Both the position numbers and the translations under genes were made by a program. A stretch of DNA of 64,000 nucleotides. Source: Owenia fusiformis (Eukaryota; Annelida; Polychaeta; Sabellida; Oweniidae). The notes below the pieces were generated by a model. The model searched no databases, was not told the DNA's origin, and saw nothing but the letters and a program-made list of their open reading frames with translations. Positions 25,701 to 36,904 of the stretch are shown here, piece after piece; within the stretch, counting starts at the first letter, position 1; each line of letters opens with the position of its first letter. The stretch lies in NCBI GenBank assembly GCA_903813345.2, contig CAIIXF020000006.1, forward strand, positions 32,434,710-32,498,709, read 5' to 3'.

Positions 25701-25995
25701 GTATTATTTCTTATAAAATCTCATTCTTATGCTTTATCCAGTGCTCTGCAGCCGGTCTTTTGAAGATTGATAAATTAACATGGGGCTCAATATAGGTTTT
25801 CTATAATTTCGTGTGCAACTTAATGGCTAAATATTTCAAAAATAAGAAATTTTTAGAAATATGTTTGTTTTATATATTTAACTATAGAAATCTGCAATAT
25901 TAGAAAATTCCATTGTAAAAGGACATTTTATTAAAGCCATATTGATAGCGGTTTATAATGGCAGTCAATGGGAATTTTCTTAAATTCAAAAGCCA
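22724..25995 (+). repeat. Three near-identical tandem copies of a 1093-bp unit
   Basis: The copies are 22724-23816, 23817-24909 and 24910-25995. The first two are 1093 bp and the third is 1086 bp because it has two rather than three CCTTCGG-type heptamers. I saw only a few substitutions (for example CCCTAGAAAA in copy 1 against CCCTAAAAAA in copies 2 and 3; CAAATTCAATG against CAAATGCAATG in copy 3). Each unit contains an inverted-repeat hairpin around AAGCATTCGAATTCGATTTG and CTTATGCTTTATCC flanking the heptamers. Recent local amplification, homogenisation or an assembly duplication are all possible. Confidence 0.95.
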
Positions 25996-26135
25996 ATATT
26001 TTTGGAACTAGGCAAAGAAAAAAATTAACCCTTCTTATTTTGAAGATACATGTACTCATATAATTGTAACATGCTGGGAATATAGGCTTTATTACTTTAG
26101 AACTGTTCTGCAGGGGGTCTTTAGAAGATTGATAA
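25996..26135 (+). repeat. Diverged, internally deleted fourth copy of the 1093-bp unit
   Basis: The unit start (ATTAACCCTTCTTATTTTGA) continues diverged for about 110 bp, then jumps to the later part of the unit (CTGCAGGGGGTCTT, AGATTGATAAATTAA). This is an older copy at the array edge. The minus-strand 130-aa frame across it (25931-26323) is not called as a gene. Confidence 0.7.
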
Positions 26136-26759
26136 ATTAAACAGGCAATGCGCCTATTTTTGAAGGAAAAAGGACAAAATATTGTTCGAGACATGTCACT
26201 CACACAGTCAATCAAATATGATAAAAACTTTAATTTGGAATAATACTGAAGTGAAAAAAAATACTCGCATGGAAAACAGCATTTGAAAACAGAGATTGAA
26301 AAAAGTGAATTACCACTTTTCACAAATAGTGTATGTTTTAAATAACTCTTGGAATAAAAGAAAATCCTGTCAAAAATGAATTGATAATTAATGAAAACAA
26401 CAATGCCATCTTTCTATGGCATTGCTAAAAACTTGACATATATAAATTGATAGATCAAAAATATTTTGTCATGATCTAGTGTCAACTCTGATGTGGTCTG
26501 TTTGAGCTTTTTTGGTGTAAAATGAAAGATTGGGTACTTATTAATCCATTGGAAATACTATGAAGATCAAAAGTGAGACTTCATTTACGCACTTTGTCCC
26601 TTTAACATGGGGCTCAATGTAAAATGCAAAATTTTCAAGAGGTGCTTTTATTGAATGGGGGCACTTTTCATTACCACTTAGATCGTTAGATATCAAAACT
26701 ACATATACTATGATACTTTGGTAAAAAAAATGGGGCTTTATATACAGCAAGTGCAATTG
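26136..26759. other. Unassigned
   Basis: AT-rich. TTAACATGGGGCTCAAT near 26603 echoes the 1093-bp unit. No gene was recognised. Confidence 0.4.
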
Positions 26760-26992
26760 AACAGCTAATTGGCCCCACTAAGTGTGCCATGCACATACCA
26801 AATATGAACAAAATCGGTCCACTACTTTTCGAGTTACAGTATAGTAAAATACGTTAAAAATTTTCAAAATATATGTATATGTGTACAAAATATGAACAAA
26901 ATCGGGCCAACGGTATTTGAGTTATTGCCCAGACGGACAGACGGATGGAGGCGTTTCCTATATCCCTCCGAACTTCGATGGGATAACTAAAT
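26760..26992 (+). repeat. Dispersed invertebrate-type repeat
   Basis: Contains AATATGAACAAAATCGG twice, CGAGTTACAG, a GACGGACAGACGGATGGAGG run and ATCCCTCCGAACTTCG. I recognise this style of interspersed repeat from several invertebrate genomes; the family name is not known to me. Confidence 0.5.
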
Positions 26993-27597
26993 ATACTCTA
27001 CCTGTAACATAATCACTGACGGTGGTTCGGGGAAGCTTTGGCACTAGACTTTGTCTCCCTGGTCCCCCAAACGAGGCCGCTACGGGTCGCCACCTTTAGA
27101 CCCAATATCCTGCTCTGTATGAATTCAGAGAGTGACTTAAGGCACAAATAAATTCAGCTGACCATTGGTTTGATGTCCCTAAAAATTAACAATGGTAATC
27201 ATACTATGTCCGATCTCATGTACATTTACGTTGCAAACAGCGAAAATAATGCTAAAACGGCCGCCTGTTGATGCTTTGAGGTGTCATCAATTGTTATTTA
27301 ATCCAAATAAAGTAATCATTATTTTGTAGATTTAGACACGGGCTTTCAAGTCGTATATGCATTTTAGTCATTAAATTAACAAGAACGCTAGATTATACGT
27401 GTTAAAATTAAATATGAACACGTTGATAAATGACTTTCCGCTATCAGTATTAATGACTATCCGCTACTCAGAATAATTAAAATTGCCTGAACTACATGTG
27501 AAGAATCTTTCTATATAACCCCTTGAATGGTCTAATTCACTACCATACTCAAAAACCGATCGTTTAAAATATTTTGTTCAAAATATTATCATGCCAC
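26993..27597. other. Unassigned
   Basis: No feature was recognised; a GC-richer patch lies at 27010-27110. Confidence 0.4.
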
Positions 27598-30502
27598 CAC
27601 CGGATTAGCCTGACTACGGTAAAGTCAGATGCCGTTGTCACAAATGGCGGACATAACCGTCGATTCAAATCTTCAATCACTTGATCCTCGTTTCTTGGGA
27701 GCTTATTGTAGCTAATTCTGTGCATGTATTAAGCTCTTGTGATTATGTAATATATGAAATTCCGATTTCGATCAAATGGTGTCGTGAATCGCCACAATAT
27801 AACGTCTTCGATATCGTCAATGACAACGGAATCTGAATTCCCAAAGACAACGGCATATGGTTGTATATGACAACGGACTATGGTGGATATATTGCATTGG
27901 AACATTGGAGATATGACAACAGAAACTAGACGTATGAGAAGTTGAGTGTAAATGACAATTTTTGTTAACTTCTATTTGAAAAAATAATCTTAGGACCCCT
28001 ACTTATTCCAACTAAAGCAGGATTTTTTCTATATTTAGCCACAGTAGTGCACATGTACATGTATTCCTATTAGTTTTTAAAACCTTGGCCTCAATACAAC
28101 CAGGGTAAGATAAATCCGGTAGTTATAATAGCATGCGCTGTCTAATTTTTTCTCAGTGTATTTTACTTTTCAGATAGCAGGCCCACAGGGCGACCCCCCC
28201 GGCAATTTTTTTTTCAAAGAGTCATGCAGTTTTTACTATTCTGGACACTTTTTAAGTGATTTCTTGGGCCAATTTTGTCAAAAGTGAACCCCCCGGACCG
28301 TAGGATCCAAGAATTTATCTGGATAAATTTTATCTTTTTTGATGAGGCTAATATTTGGTGAATTCGTACGATTCTAAGATTTGGGGAAATCCCTAAGATT
28401 ACAATGGAATTCAGATAAAATTTATCCAAAAAGTAATTCACCTCAATAGGTGGATTGGGATTTATACCGGGGATTTAGGCTAAGATTATTCCCAGGATCG
28501 TACGAATTCACCGATTTTTGGATTAATTCTACAATCCCACAATGCATCATTAGCGAAATTTATCAACTACTAGAACATTTAACAGAAGGGGAAACAGTCA
28601 TGCGAAGGCAAAATAACAGAGGAAGGGGTTTTGGAACAAATTTAAGCTTTAAAAAATAATAAATACCCGGGATCAGATGGCTTCACAAGTCAATTTTATA
28701 AGCACTTCAAAAATGACATTGTAAATCTTATAAAAGAAAGCTTTAACTTTTCTTTTCAAAACGGCGAAATGTCAACAGAACAAAGACGTGCTGTCATATC
28801 TCTACTTCCAAAGAAAGCTAAAGATATTTTGGACTTAAAAAATTGGCGACCAATAAATCTCCTCAATATTGACTTTAAAATCGCTACAAGAGCTATAGCA
28901 GAAAGGATCAAGATGCACATAAAGAATATAATCAAGATGGACCAAACAGGTTTTATTTAAGGCCGACACAATGGAGAAAATATACGATTATTGACAGCAT
29001 GGAACATTTGGAAATACATCACACATGGGGAATCATCACGCTTATTGATTTTGAAAAAGCTTTTGATACCATTGAATGGGACTTCATACAAAAAACTCTC
29101 GTGTACTTTAATTTTGGACCAGATATATGTTAATTGGTCCAGACATTCTATAAAAATGCAGTAAGCACCGTAATAAATAATGATTACACATGGGACTACT
29201 TTCACGTCTCAAGAGGAGTACGCCAAGGGTGCCCACTGAGCCCATACCTATTCATTCTATGTCCTGAAATATTAGCAGAGGCAGTAAGACAAGATATACA
29301 GATATATGAATAGAAGGAATCAAAGCTGATGACACAGAAATAAAAATATCCCAATACGCTGATGACACTACACTGTTACTTAGGTCAACAGAATCAGTGA
29401 AAAACGCAATAAATTTATTCCAAAAATTTGGAGAAACCTCAGGTTTAAAAATAAACAAAAACAAAACAGATGTCAGTATTATTATTGGAGATATGAGCTT
29501 AGAACCAGAAGCACAACAACTAAACAGACAGAACAAACATGTAGAGAACTAAATATTAAATTTACAGCAGATAAAGTAACCATGCTTGGGATCACAATAC
29601 CGTTATCAAACAGACAACTCATTGCAGACCTGAATTACCCAAAAACTAAAAAGAGAATTAAAGACATAATTAAGTCATGGGAAGGAAGAGACATTACTCC
29701 ACGACGTACAATGATGGGAAACAGAGAAGAAGGTGGACTGAAAATGGTCCATCTCAAATCCTACATAGAAAATCTAAAAATACTCAATCGGCCAGACGCC
29801 GTACTGAAAATCGGCGCAAATGTGACCAAGGCAGTTCTTGGGCTTAAAATGAGATAGCTATAACTGAGATGAAATTATCGTTCAAATGCGAAATCGCATT
29901 TTTTGAATTACTCGATATATCAACCTTTCTAAATAAGTTACATAAACAGAAGTCAACGATGTCTTGACCCGTTTCAGTACAGCGTTTGCAACTCATTGAC
30001 ATAATTATAAAGATATAGTCCTGCGTAGGGACATTAGCGGTTACTGTTAGTGATTTGGTTGTCTGTATAAAAGTCATTTTTCTCCTTCGGCTTCCCTACC
30101 CCATCTGGCGTTTAGGAAGTGAAACGCGACTCGATATTTATAACGTAGAGTCAAACCATAAAAATTCAATGCTTCTAGCGTCACATTACCGTTGTCTTTT
30201 TAGATACCGTTGTCAGCTCAATTTTAGAGCACATTTGACCCACATTTACCGTTGTCATTTTTACAGTATCCGTTGTCTCATGCCATATCTTTATCGATTA
30301 AATTGAAGGTTTTATTTAGATGGTAGAAGATTATCAACTATACGGTGAGTACCAAGACACTTTTATTGATTCGTGTGCCAAATGAATTTAATATACGTGC
30401 TCTATTGAACTTATAATTCGTGAAAATCAAATCGAATACGAACCGGTGTCAGCCATTTGTGACAACGGCATCTGACTTTACCGTAGTCCGGCTATTCCGG
30501 TG
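27598..30502. mobile_element. 2.9-kb inverted-repeat DNA element hosting an L1-like relic
   Basis: The left end CACCGGATTAGCCTGACTAC and the right end read in reverse, CACCGGAATAGCCGGACTAC, continue as inverted copies through GGTAAAGTCAGATGCCGTTG and TCACAAATGGC (about 50 bp). Inside each end the word ACAACGG is repeated: near 27827, 27845, 27871, and as CCGTTGT near 30190, 30209, 30248, 30270. Flanking bases (GCCAC and TGAAC) give no convincing duplication. No transposase; the middle is occupied by the reverse transcriptase relic. Confidence 0.65.
28646..29795 (+). pseudogene. L1/Tx1-like non-LTR reverse transcriptase relic
   Basis: This is a decayed reverse transcriptase of an L1-type non-LTR retrotransposon, whose normal job is target-primed copying of its RNA into the genome. 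In order and in shifting frames I see ALKNNKYPGSDGF (from 28646), NWRPINLLNIDFKIATRAIA (in the frame ending 28960), IDFEKAFDTIEW (29044-29079), GVRQGCPLSPYLFIL (about 29215-29259) and the catalytic YADD motif (29354-29365), then an L1-like downstream region (29582-29790, MLGITI..., GGLKMVHLKSY) with an internal deletion. Frame changes and stops interrupt it several times, so it is dead. The endonuclease and ORF1 parts were not recognised. It lies inside the 27598-30502 inverted-repeat element. Confidence 0.85.
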
Positions 30503-30592
30503 TGAACTTGAGAGCATTTTGTTCTTCACGATTTGCTGTTATAGCGCTGATATGACGTCGTATTTCTCTATTTAACGTATACTATCAGTTAT

Positions 30593-30727
30593 CACACGTT
30601 TCAGCATGTGATACAGGAAATATTCCACGAAAGGTAATACTGTATCATCCACGAAAGCGAAGCTTGAGTGGTGATACATTGTTACCCGAGTGGAATATTT
30701 CATGTATCACATAAGCTGAAACGTGTG
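30593..30727. repeat. Hairpin/MITE with CACACGTTTCAGC ends
   Basis: TCACACGTTTCAGCATGTGA and GGAAATATTCCAC at the left are mirrored by GTGGAATATTTC...ATCACATAAGCTGAAACGTGTG at the right. It lies just before the Penelope-like fragment. Further related inverted words (ATTTTATCACATG, GCATTTTGAT) at 30735-30775 are mirrored at about 32098-32145. Confidence 0.6.
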
Positions 30728-30833
30728 ATGACGATTTTATCACATGTCTAGGAATTTTGATGCATTTTGATTTGGTCAGTTATGATTGTTTTCAATACTC
30801 TGTACTCCTGGTAACTATTATAATTTTACCGCA

Positions 30834-31571
30834 AAATTTACCGTTGTTTACCGCAAACCAACGCACACAAATCAGTATTTGCATTTCCAATCAAATCATT
30901 CTCTTGATACTAAAAGAGGAGTTGTCAAATCCCTCTTTAGGAGGGCAGAAACATTGGTAACTAAAGAGGAAGATCTAAAGAAAGAAAAGGAACTGGTTTG
31001 CCGATCATTAAAGGAGTGTGGGTACCCGGAATGGCTGATTAAAGAAGGTGAAAGACATGCGACAAATAATGTAAACAGAACAAGAAATGATGACGATATA
31101 AGGTGTACTGCAGTTCTTCCGTATATCCCTAGTATTTCCAACCAGTTACGGCGTATTTTTAAAAGGCATCGTGTCCGAGTATGTTTCTCATCGCAGAATA
31201 CTATCAAGAAACAGTTGGTGCATTTAAAGGACAAAACTAATGATCAAAAGAAGTCCGGTGTAATTTACAAAATTGATTGTAAAGACTGTATTGCCACTTA
31301 TGTAGGTGAAACAAAGCGGGAACTAGTTACTAGAATCAGAGAACATCGTAGACCCACATTACTGTCGACTGGAGGTCTTGCTTCTGCGGTTATTGAACAT
31401 TCCATGGAATATGATCATAATATAAACTGGAACAATGTAAAAATCATTGATAATGAGAGTCATGATCTTAAACGTAGGGTTAAGGAAGCAATTCATATTA
31501 AAACAATGCAACCTAAAATGAACAGAGATAATGGGTATCAGTTGGACAATTTGTATCATAAAATATTGTAA
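30834..31571 (+). pseudogene. Penelope-like element, C-terminal RT thumb plus GIY-YIG endonuclease (5' truncated)
   Basis: About 245 codons are open to a TAA at 31569-31571. The start of the recognisable protein, VVYRKPTHTNQYLHFQSNHS, is the end of a Penelope-type reverse transcriptase. A linker with VLPYIPSISNQLRRIFKRH follows, then the GIY-YIG nuclease: GVIYKIDCKDC, YVGETKRELVTRIREH (about 31255-31345), SAVIEHSMEYDHNINW and KEAIHIKTMQPKMNRDNGY. In this family the nuclease nicks target DNA to prime reverse transcription. The catalytic RT half is missing upstream and no in-frame ATG precedes the homology, so this is a 5'-truncated insertion, although the remaining frame is intact and suggests a fairly recent one. 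The flanking DNA carries inverted similarity (see 30593-30727 and 31993-32150). Confidence 0.9.
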
Positions 31572-31992
31572 ATTAAGAATGGTATAGCAAAGTATGCAAT
31601 AGTAATATTTGAGTTTAATTGTTACCATAACGATGATATATTTATCTTAAGGTTATTAGGTCATTCGTTTTTTCGTATCTATGTTTTTTGTTGTTGTTAT
31701 TTTTTAGGTTACTAGGTCATTTGTTACATAATTAAATTTTCCATTGTCTGTTTATGACGTCACATAAATGTATACATGCTGTTATATTTTGAAAAAGACT
31801 AAGGGATATTAGTCGAAAGTCTCAATAAATTAAAAATATTCTCTGAAGTAAAGAATTTGACTTGTTTCTGATTATAATTTTTGATTTCGCTTTGAAACAA
31901 TATGACGTCATACCGTACCGTACCGTCATATTCGTACTTTTTGTGAAATAGTATGACGTCATATTGTTTTCCTTAGCTTGAAGTGATATAAT
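31572..31992 (+). other. 3' region of the Penelope-like element
   Basis: Follows the stop codon. A stem GACTAA...TTAGTC (31797-31814) is followed by GAAAGTCTC, a structure placed as in the 3' repeats of Penelope-like elements. A run of TACCG with ATGACGTCAT words lies at 31899-31965. Confidence 0.5.
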
Positions 31993-32150
31993 CAGTGTGA
32001 CGTCACATCGTTGCTATTGACTCCGTAGTGATACAGCTTACTGTATCACATGAAAATTAGTCACGTGTCATGTGATACGGAATATACATCATAACAATTG
32101 ACCAATCAAAATGCGTAGACACTTCTAATCATGTGATAAATAAAAATATT
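31993..32150. repeat. Inverted partner of 30593-30790
   Basis: GTGATACAG...CTGTATCAC, TCATGTGATACGGAATAT and ATTGACCAATCAAAATGCG mirror words on the left side of the Penelope-like fragment. The retroelement may have landed in, or carries, a palindromic element. Confidence 0.5.
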
Positions 32151-32975
32151 GGGCGAGACTTGAGATAATGTATGCGGCGCCAGTCAATTGATTGCTTCTG
32201 ATTGGGTTCGAAGCCGAGATGCCCGGATATGACCCAGCAAAAGCCGGAATTCACGTGATTTTTCACGAAGAAGGGGTGGAGTTAAAGCGAGATCCATCGA
32301 AACTTCTTCATTTAAGGAAAGTGTCAGTCCGCTTATAACTCCGCCTTTTTGCCCTTAAATGGAGAATGCCATTTTCGAAGGGGTCCTTTTTAGGGGAGAT
32401 TTTCATCGGTTTTCCTAGATCTTGAACGTTTATGGAGTTATTTCAACCATTCTTTGTCAGTGTACACCTCTCGCCAATATTCATCTTAATAACCTATTGC
32501 CGAGTAATTTTTATTTTTTTGATTTGACAAAAATTCGATCAGAAACTACCTATTTCGAAAAACTCCAGTGTTATATTTTAGCTAGGCTTGGTCCAAGGGG
32601 CCCGTCTTAAGTGCGTGTTGAATTAAATGGAGCCCGGGTGTCGTAGTGATGAGTTTGAATTATGTCGATTATTCGATTGTTATATATAAATAAACATCGA
32701 TCTTCGGCGAAGATAAAGTAAGAACAACATATATATCCGAGAAACATGTTGGTAAGTACAGTATTTCATTTATAATGGCAGAAAATCAAATTGAATCGAA
32801 ATCGAATTTTCAACTTTTTCAATTTTTTTTCGTTCGATTATTTTGATTTTCTTACATTCTATCTTCTTCGTCCTGCGGGACTATACTAGGCATAGGCCTG
32901 GAACATGTATAACATTGAGTCAAATTCACTTATAGAACATGCTGTAAGCTTTATTTCTTTATTGAGAAGATACTC
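32151..32975. other. Unassigned
   Basis: No feature was recognised. Confidence 0.4.
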
Positions 32976-33225
32976 GTTACCAAGAAACCAAAAATGGAAG
33001 TTTTGACGGAAAGACATGACGTACAAGTCAAAATCTCTGAATCTCTGAATTTAAAGAGAATTTAAATCCTGATCGGCAAAGAAGCGGCTAATAACTTACA
33101 TATTTTCTCAACAAAAAGCACTGATGTAGCTCACATTGGGAGATAGTAGTAAGCACTTGAAGTTGATTTCAGTAGATCAGTTACATCTGTCATGATTTCA
33201 AGGAAAGACACAAAGTGGTTTATTC

Positions 33226-33642
33226 CCATTTCGCCACTTCCCATTTCGCCCCTTCCCATTTCACCCCTCATTTATTCCCATTTCGCTCCTTCCCAATTGG
33301 CCCCTTTCCCATTTCGCCCCTTTCCCATTTTGCCCCTTTGCCGTTTCACCCCTTTCCCGTGTTGCCCCCTTCCCATATCGCCCCTTTCCCTTATCGCCCC
33401 TTCCCATTTCGCCCCTTCCCATTTCGCCCCTTCCCATGTCGCCCCTTCTCCATTTCACCCCTTCCCATTTCGCCCCTTCCCATCTCACCCCTTCCCATCT
33501 CACCCCTTCCCATTTCGCCCCTCATTTATTCCCATTTCGCCCCTTCCCAATGGGCCCCTTCCCATTTCGCACCTTCCCAATTGGCCCCTTTCCCATTTCG
33601 TCCCTTTGCCATTTTGCCCCTTTGCCATTTTGCCCCTTTTCC
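33226..33642 (+). repeat. 15-bp minisatellite, left arm (CCCATTTCGCCCCTT)
   Basis: About 27 imperfect units of CCCATTTCGCCCCTT. A higher-order variant with CCTCATTTATTCCC appears at about 33268 and 33511. Open frames in all phases (Pro/Phe/Ser-rich) are produced by the repeat and are not genes. Confidence 0.95.
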
Positions 33643-33755
33643 TGATTTAAGGTCGTTGGGGCTGTTGTGAACCTCTGTGACCCATGATTAAGTGAACTAA
33701 GGTCAAGGTCATTCCAAGGTCAAAGGTCAGTATCTAGGTGTTTACTTTTTAATAA

Positions 33756-34110
33756 ATGAGGGGCGAAATGGGAAGGGGTGAAATGGGAATGAACGAGGGG
33801 CGAAATGGGAAAGGGGCCAATTGGGAAGGGGCGAAATGGGAATAAATGAGGGGCGAAATGGGAAGGGGCGAAATGGGAAGGGACCAATTGGGAAGGGGAG
33901 AAATGGGAAGGGGCGAAGGGGGAATGAGGGGCGAAATGGGAAGGGGGCATAATGGGACGGGGGCGAAATGGAAGAGGGGCGAAATGGGAAAGGGGCAAAA
34001 TGGGAAGGGGCGAAATGGGTAGGGGCCAAATGGGAAGGGGCCAAATGGGAATAAATGAGGGGCGAAATGGGAAGGGGCAAAGTGGGAAGGGGCGAAATGG
34101 GAAGACACCA
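33756..34110 (-). repeat. 15-bp minisatellite, right arm (inverted)
   Basis: About 22 units of the reverse complement (AAGGGGCGAAATGGG), including the same AATAAATGAGGGG higher-order variant. Long open frames here are repeat artefacts. Confidence 0.95.
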
Positions 34111-34350
34111 CACAAATTATCCGTCAAAAGAGAAAAGCTTACATAAATGCGAGCAAAATCTGCAGATTTATTATAGCTATTGACTTCTCGAATATGTTGA
34201 ACGCACAACTCTAAAAAATATGAGAAGACAGTCTAAAACCTAACTGGGAGAGCTGCCATTGTTTGCCCAGAAATCTTCAGAGATTTTGACTGGTACTTTG
34301 TGTCTTTCCATCAAAATTGCCATTTTGGTTTCTCGCTGGGTAATTCACAG

Positions 34351-36900
34351 ATGAAGAGAAATCTTGTTTTGTAAAAATCGTCGATGGGACAAATTATGTC
34401 ACGCACTTATTAAACAATAACTAAAGATCTAAGAAGGGATGATAGTCATGTGATATATCATTGGAATTCTGAGTTTATGAGCATTTTTATGATAATATAA
34501 TATAATATATTTTCAAAGTTTATATTCATTCTTTTCTGCCCTGGATTCAGCCTACTAAAATTCAAAGGAAAAAAATCGAGATGGGACAATTCTCTGTGAC
34601 GCACGTTTAAAGGAAAATCTCATACTTAGCTTGATCTAAAGATGTTAAACGTGATGAATCATAAAATATGAGCTATGAGTATTTTCTACATACCAAATAT
34701 GTTATCATTTGTTTTCCTGATATCATTTTAGACTGCTATTAAAAACACCCTAATCAATTTTTACAACGTCAAAATATTTTAGGACAAAAGAATGCTGAAT
34801 TTGACCAAGTCATATTGCCTGGTCCAAATACATGCAAAACAATGCAACTGAACTTAAAATTATAGTATATGTAGTATAAGGGCAATGCTTTTATGACATT
34901 ATAAAAAATCTAGTTGAATGTCACTTGAAAAACATAATTTCGTGTATTGAAATGACGAGAGTCTTTGAAACCAGCCATATTTCTATCAATTTTTTTCTTG
35001 GTACAAAACAGACACCAAGTCGCAAAATGTTTGCTATGTAAACAAAATGAATACAAAACATATATTTTTAACGTAAAGTTCTAGTTAAACATATATAGAA
35101 TAAGTAATAATGACATCTTTTTCATAGGTTTGATTTTTAAATAAGATAATAAGGGCCTAAGTTCCTTACCAACATTTATTTTTCGAGTTTTACAGATTTT
35201 TATTATTTCTTGGGCATCCAAGATGGCGGATATGCGTGGATGACGTCACAAGATCGTGTGACGTCATAAACGCCCATCAGCAATTGTTGTCCCATTCCAA
35301 ATTTGAACTAAATTGGTTAAGGAATAAAAAAGTTATGACCAAATTACCATATTTCAAAATTATCAAATGCAACGTTTTACATGGTAAAAAGTGCACTTTA
35401 AAACTCAATAGAGTCTTTTAAGCGTCCCTCATCTAAAAAATGAAAAATGAAAATAAAATATTAATACACCATATCATTTTTATTTCAATTACCTATGTTT
35501 TGATATCTAACATGTTATATATTATGCTAAAACCATTGTCCAAGAGTCTTCCGAAAATAGATGTACCATTACGTATTAGTAATTTTGTAAATGTACATGA
35601 GATCGGGACATAGCATGAATTTAAGGCCAATTATACAAAACACACTGAGTTTGTTCATATATTGATACTTTTAGAACTAAAAACAATATAATCGAAGGAT
35701 AAAATGGGATACGTAAATGACCAACGTCATACAATGCCAAAAGGCGATTTTCCGCATGATTGTATATTGTGCCATGAAAAATATATCAATGAAATAAACC
35801 TATTGTTAAAAAAACCAACGTATAAAAGCCTCATATTCGTGTTTTCCGTATCGCTTCACGTATAAATTGAACTGACTACGTATAAATCTGGTAAATACGT
35901 TTTGGATACGGATCCGTTGAGCTAAAATAACGTTTTGGGAAACCGCTCTATTATCCTTCAAACAATTTATAGTAACTAAACGGCACATTTTTTCATGGGC
36001 ATCTCGCTTTTGAATGTCTTAGCTTTACAGTAAGTATTACATTTACATGGGTTGAATAAAATATAGCTTGTACCACTACACCGTCTCGCTGAGAGTTCTA
36101 TTTACAGGCAAATACAAACATATATCTCAACCAATTAAATAACTGTTTTCTTTTAGACACATTAAACTAAAATTAAGAGACGTGAAAAATACCAGGTGTG
36201 CTTCGCTTAAAGGTAAATTCATGTTTGAAACAAAGTGAATACAAACTACATTAAAGATAACAGAAATAAAACTAAACAGAAATCCATTTATAATGGAGAT
36301 TGTGAAAGTTAGTCAGTGCACCTAGAAAACGCTTGAATAATTGTTTCTTTTTACTTAAGAATACTTCAAACATTTACCGCTTCAGTGTCCATGTGGGCAC
36401 CTTGGGTTTATACATTTCGATTTGGATGTCTCCTCCTAAATATGTTGTTTCTATCAATCACTTGGATAAGTATGTACTTTTCAGGAATGCATATTTATCA
36501 ACACAATTAAAGTACGGTTTTGTTACTAGGCAATTCGTCGAAGCCTTTTGTTTTTTCAAGTTGATTTTATTTACATTTCGTCCGTGAAAAAGATACACGA
36601 AGCGTCCAATATATCGTATTGTAATAAATAGGGCTAAAACGTCCATAAATTATTGAAAAGCCCTTCGTCAAAAACGTTAAATGCAATTTGTGTGATTATC
36701 ATCATTTCGTTGATCATTTGAAGCTATTTACAGATATTTACAATTATTAAAGCTGGTATGAGGTTGGTATTTTATGTGTTGTTGTCAATAAATGTTTATA
36801 TGATAAGATGACACTGCTGTTTTCATAAATTATATGTAATGACTGTGCCAGAAATGAGGTCATGGTCGTCTTTTTATAATATTATCACTAGATATCAATA
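34351..36900. other. Unassigned AT-rich DNA downstream of the LRR gene
   Basis: ATGGGACAA...TGTCACGCAC at 34384-34410 and ATGGGACAA...TGTGACGCAC at about 34580-34605 are weak direct repeats. No gene was recognised. It contains the CRE palindrome listed separately and is presumably the 3' flank of the LRR gene. Confidence 0.4.
35240..35267. promoter_or_regulatory. Paired CRE-type palindrome next to a YY1-like motif
   Basis: ATGACGTCACA (35240-35250) and its exact inverse TGTGACGTCAT (35257-35267) are separated by 6 bp, giving two TGACGTCA cores. CCAAGATGGCGGA, a YY1-like word, is about 10-20 bp upstream. The surrounding wording (CCAAATTTGAACTAAATTGG) looks like an interspersed repeat, so this may be repeat-borne rather than a host promoter. 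Confidence 0.4.
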
Positions 36901-36904
36901 TTTA

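Larger units (their letters stand above)
32976..34350. repeat. 1.4-kb palindrome built from two inverted minisatellite arrays
   Basis: Outer arms (about 32976-33047 and 34276-34350) are inverted copies sharing AGAAACCAAAA, TTTTGA.GGAAAGACA and AGTCAAAATCTCT. Inside them lie two opposed arrays of the same 15-bp unit, separated by a 113-bp non-repeat centre. No transposase or host gene is present. Confidence 0.85.

Noticed and set aside
25931-26323. 130-aa minus-strand frame at the edge of the 1093-bp array
   Set aside because: Spans the diverged repeat boundary, has no domain, and its composition matches AT-rich noncoding DNA.
27598-30502. Fourth member of the CACGGG family (ends CACCGG...CCGGTG)
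   Set aside because: Flanks GCCAC and TGAAC are not a 5-bp duplication, and the hexamer differs.
30593-30727. Member of the CACGGG family (ends CACACG...CGTGTG)
   Set aside because: No 5-bp duplication was found at its borders.
33192-34208. Long overlapping open frames rich in Pro/Phe/Ser/His
   Set aside because: They arise from the 15-bp minisatellite (a multiple of three) and occur in several frames and both strands; not genes.
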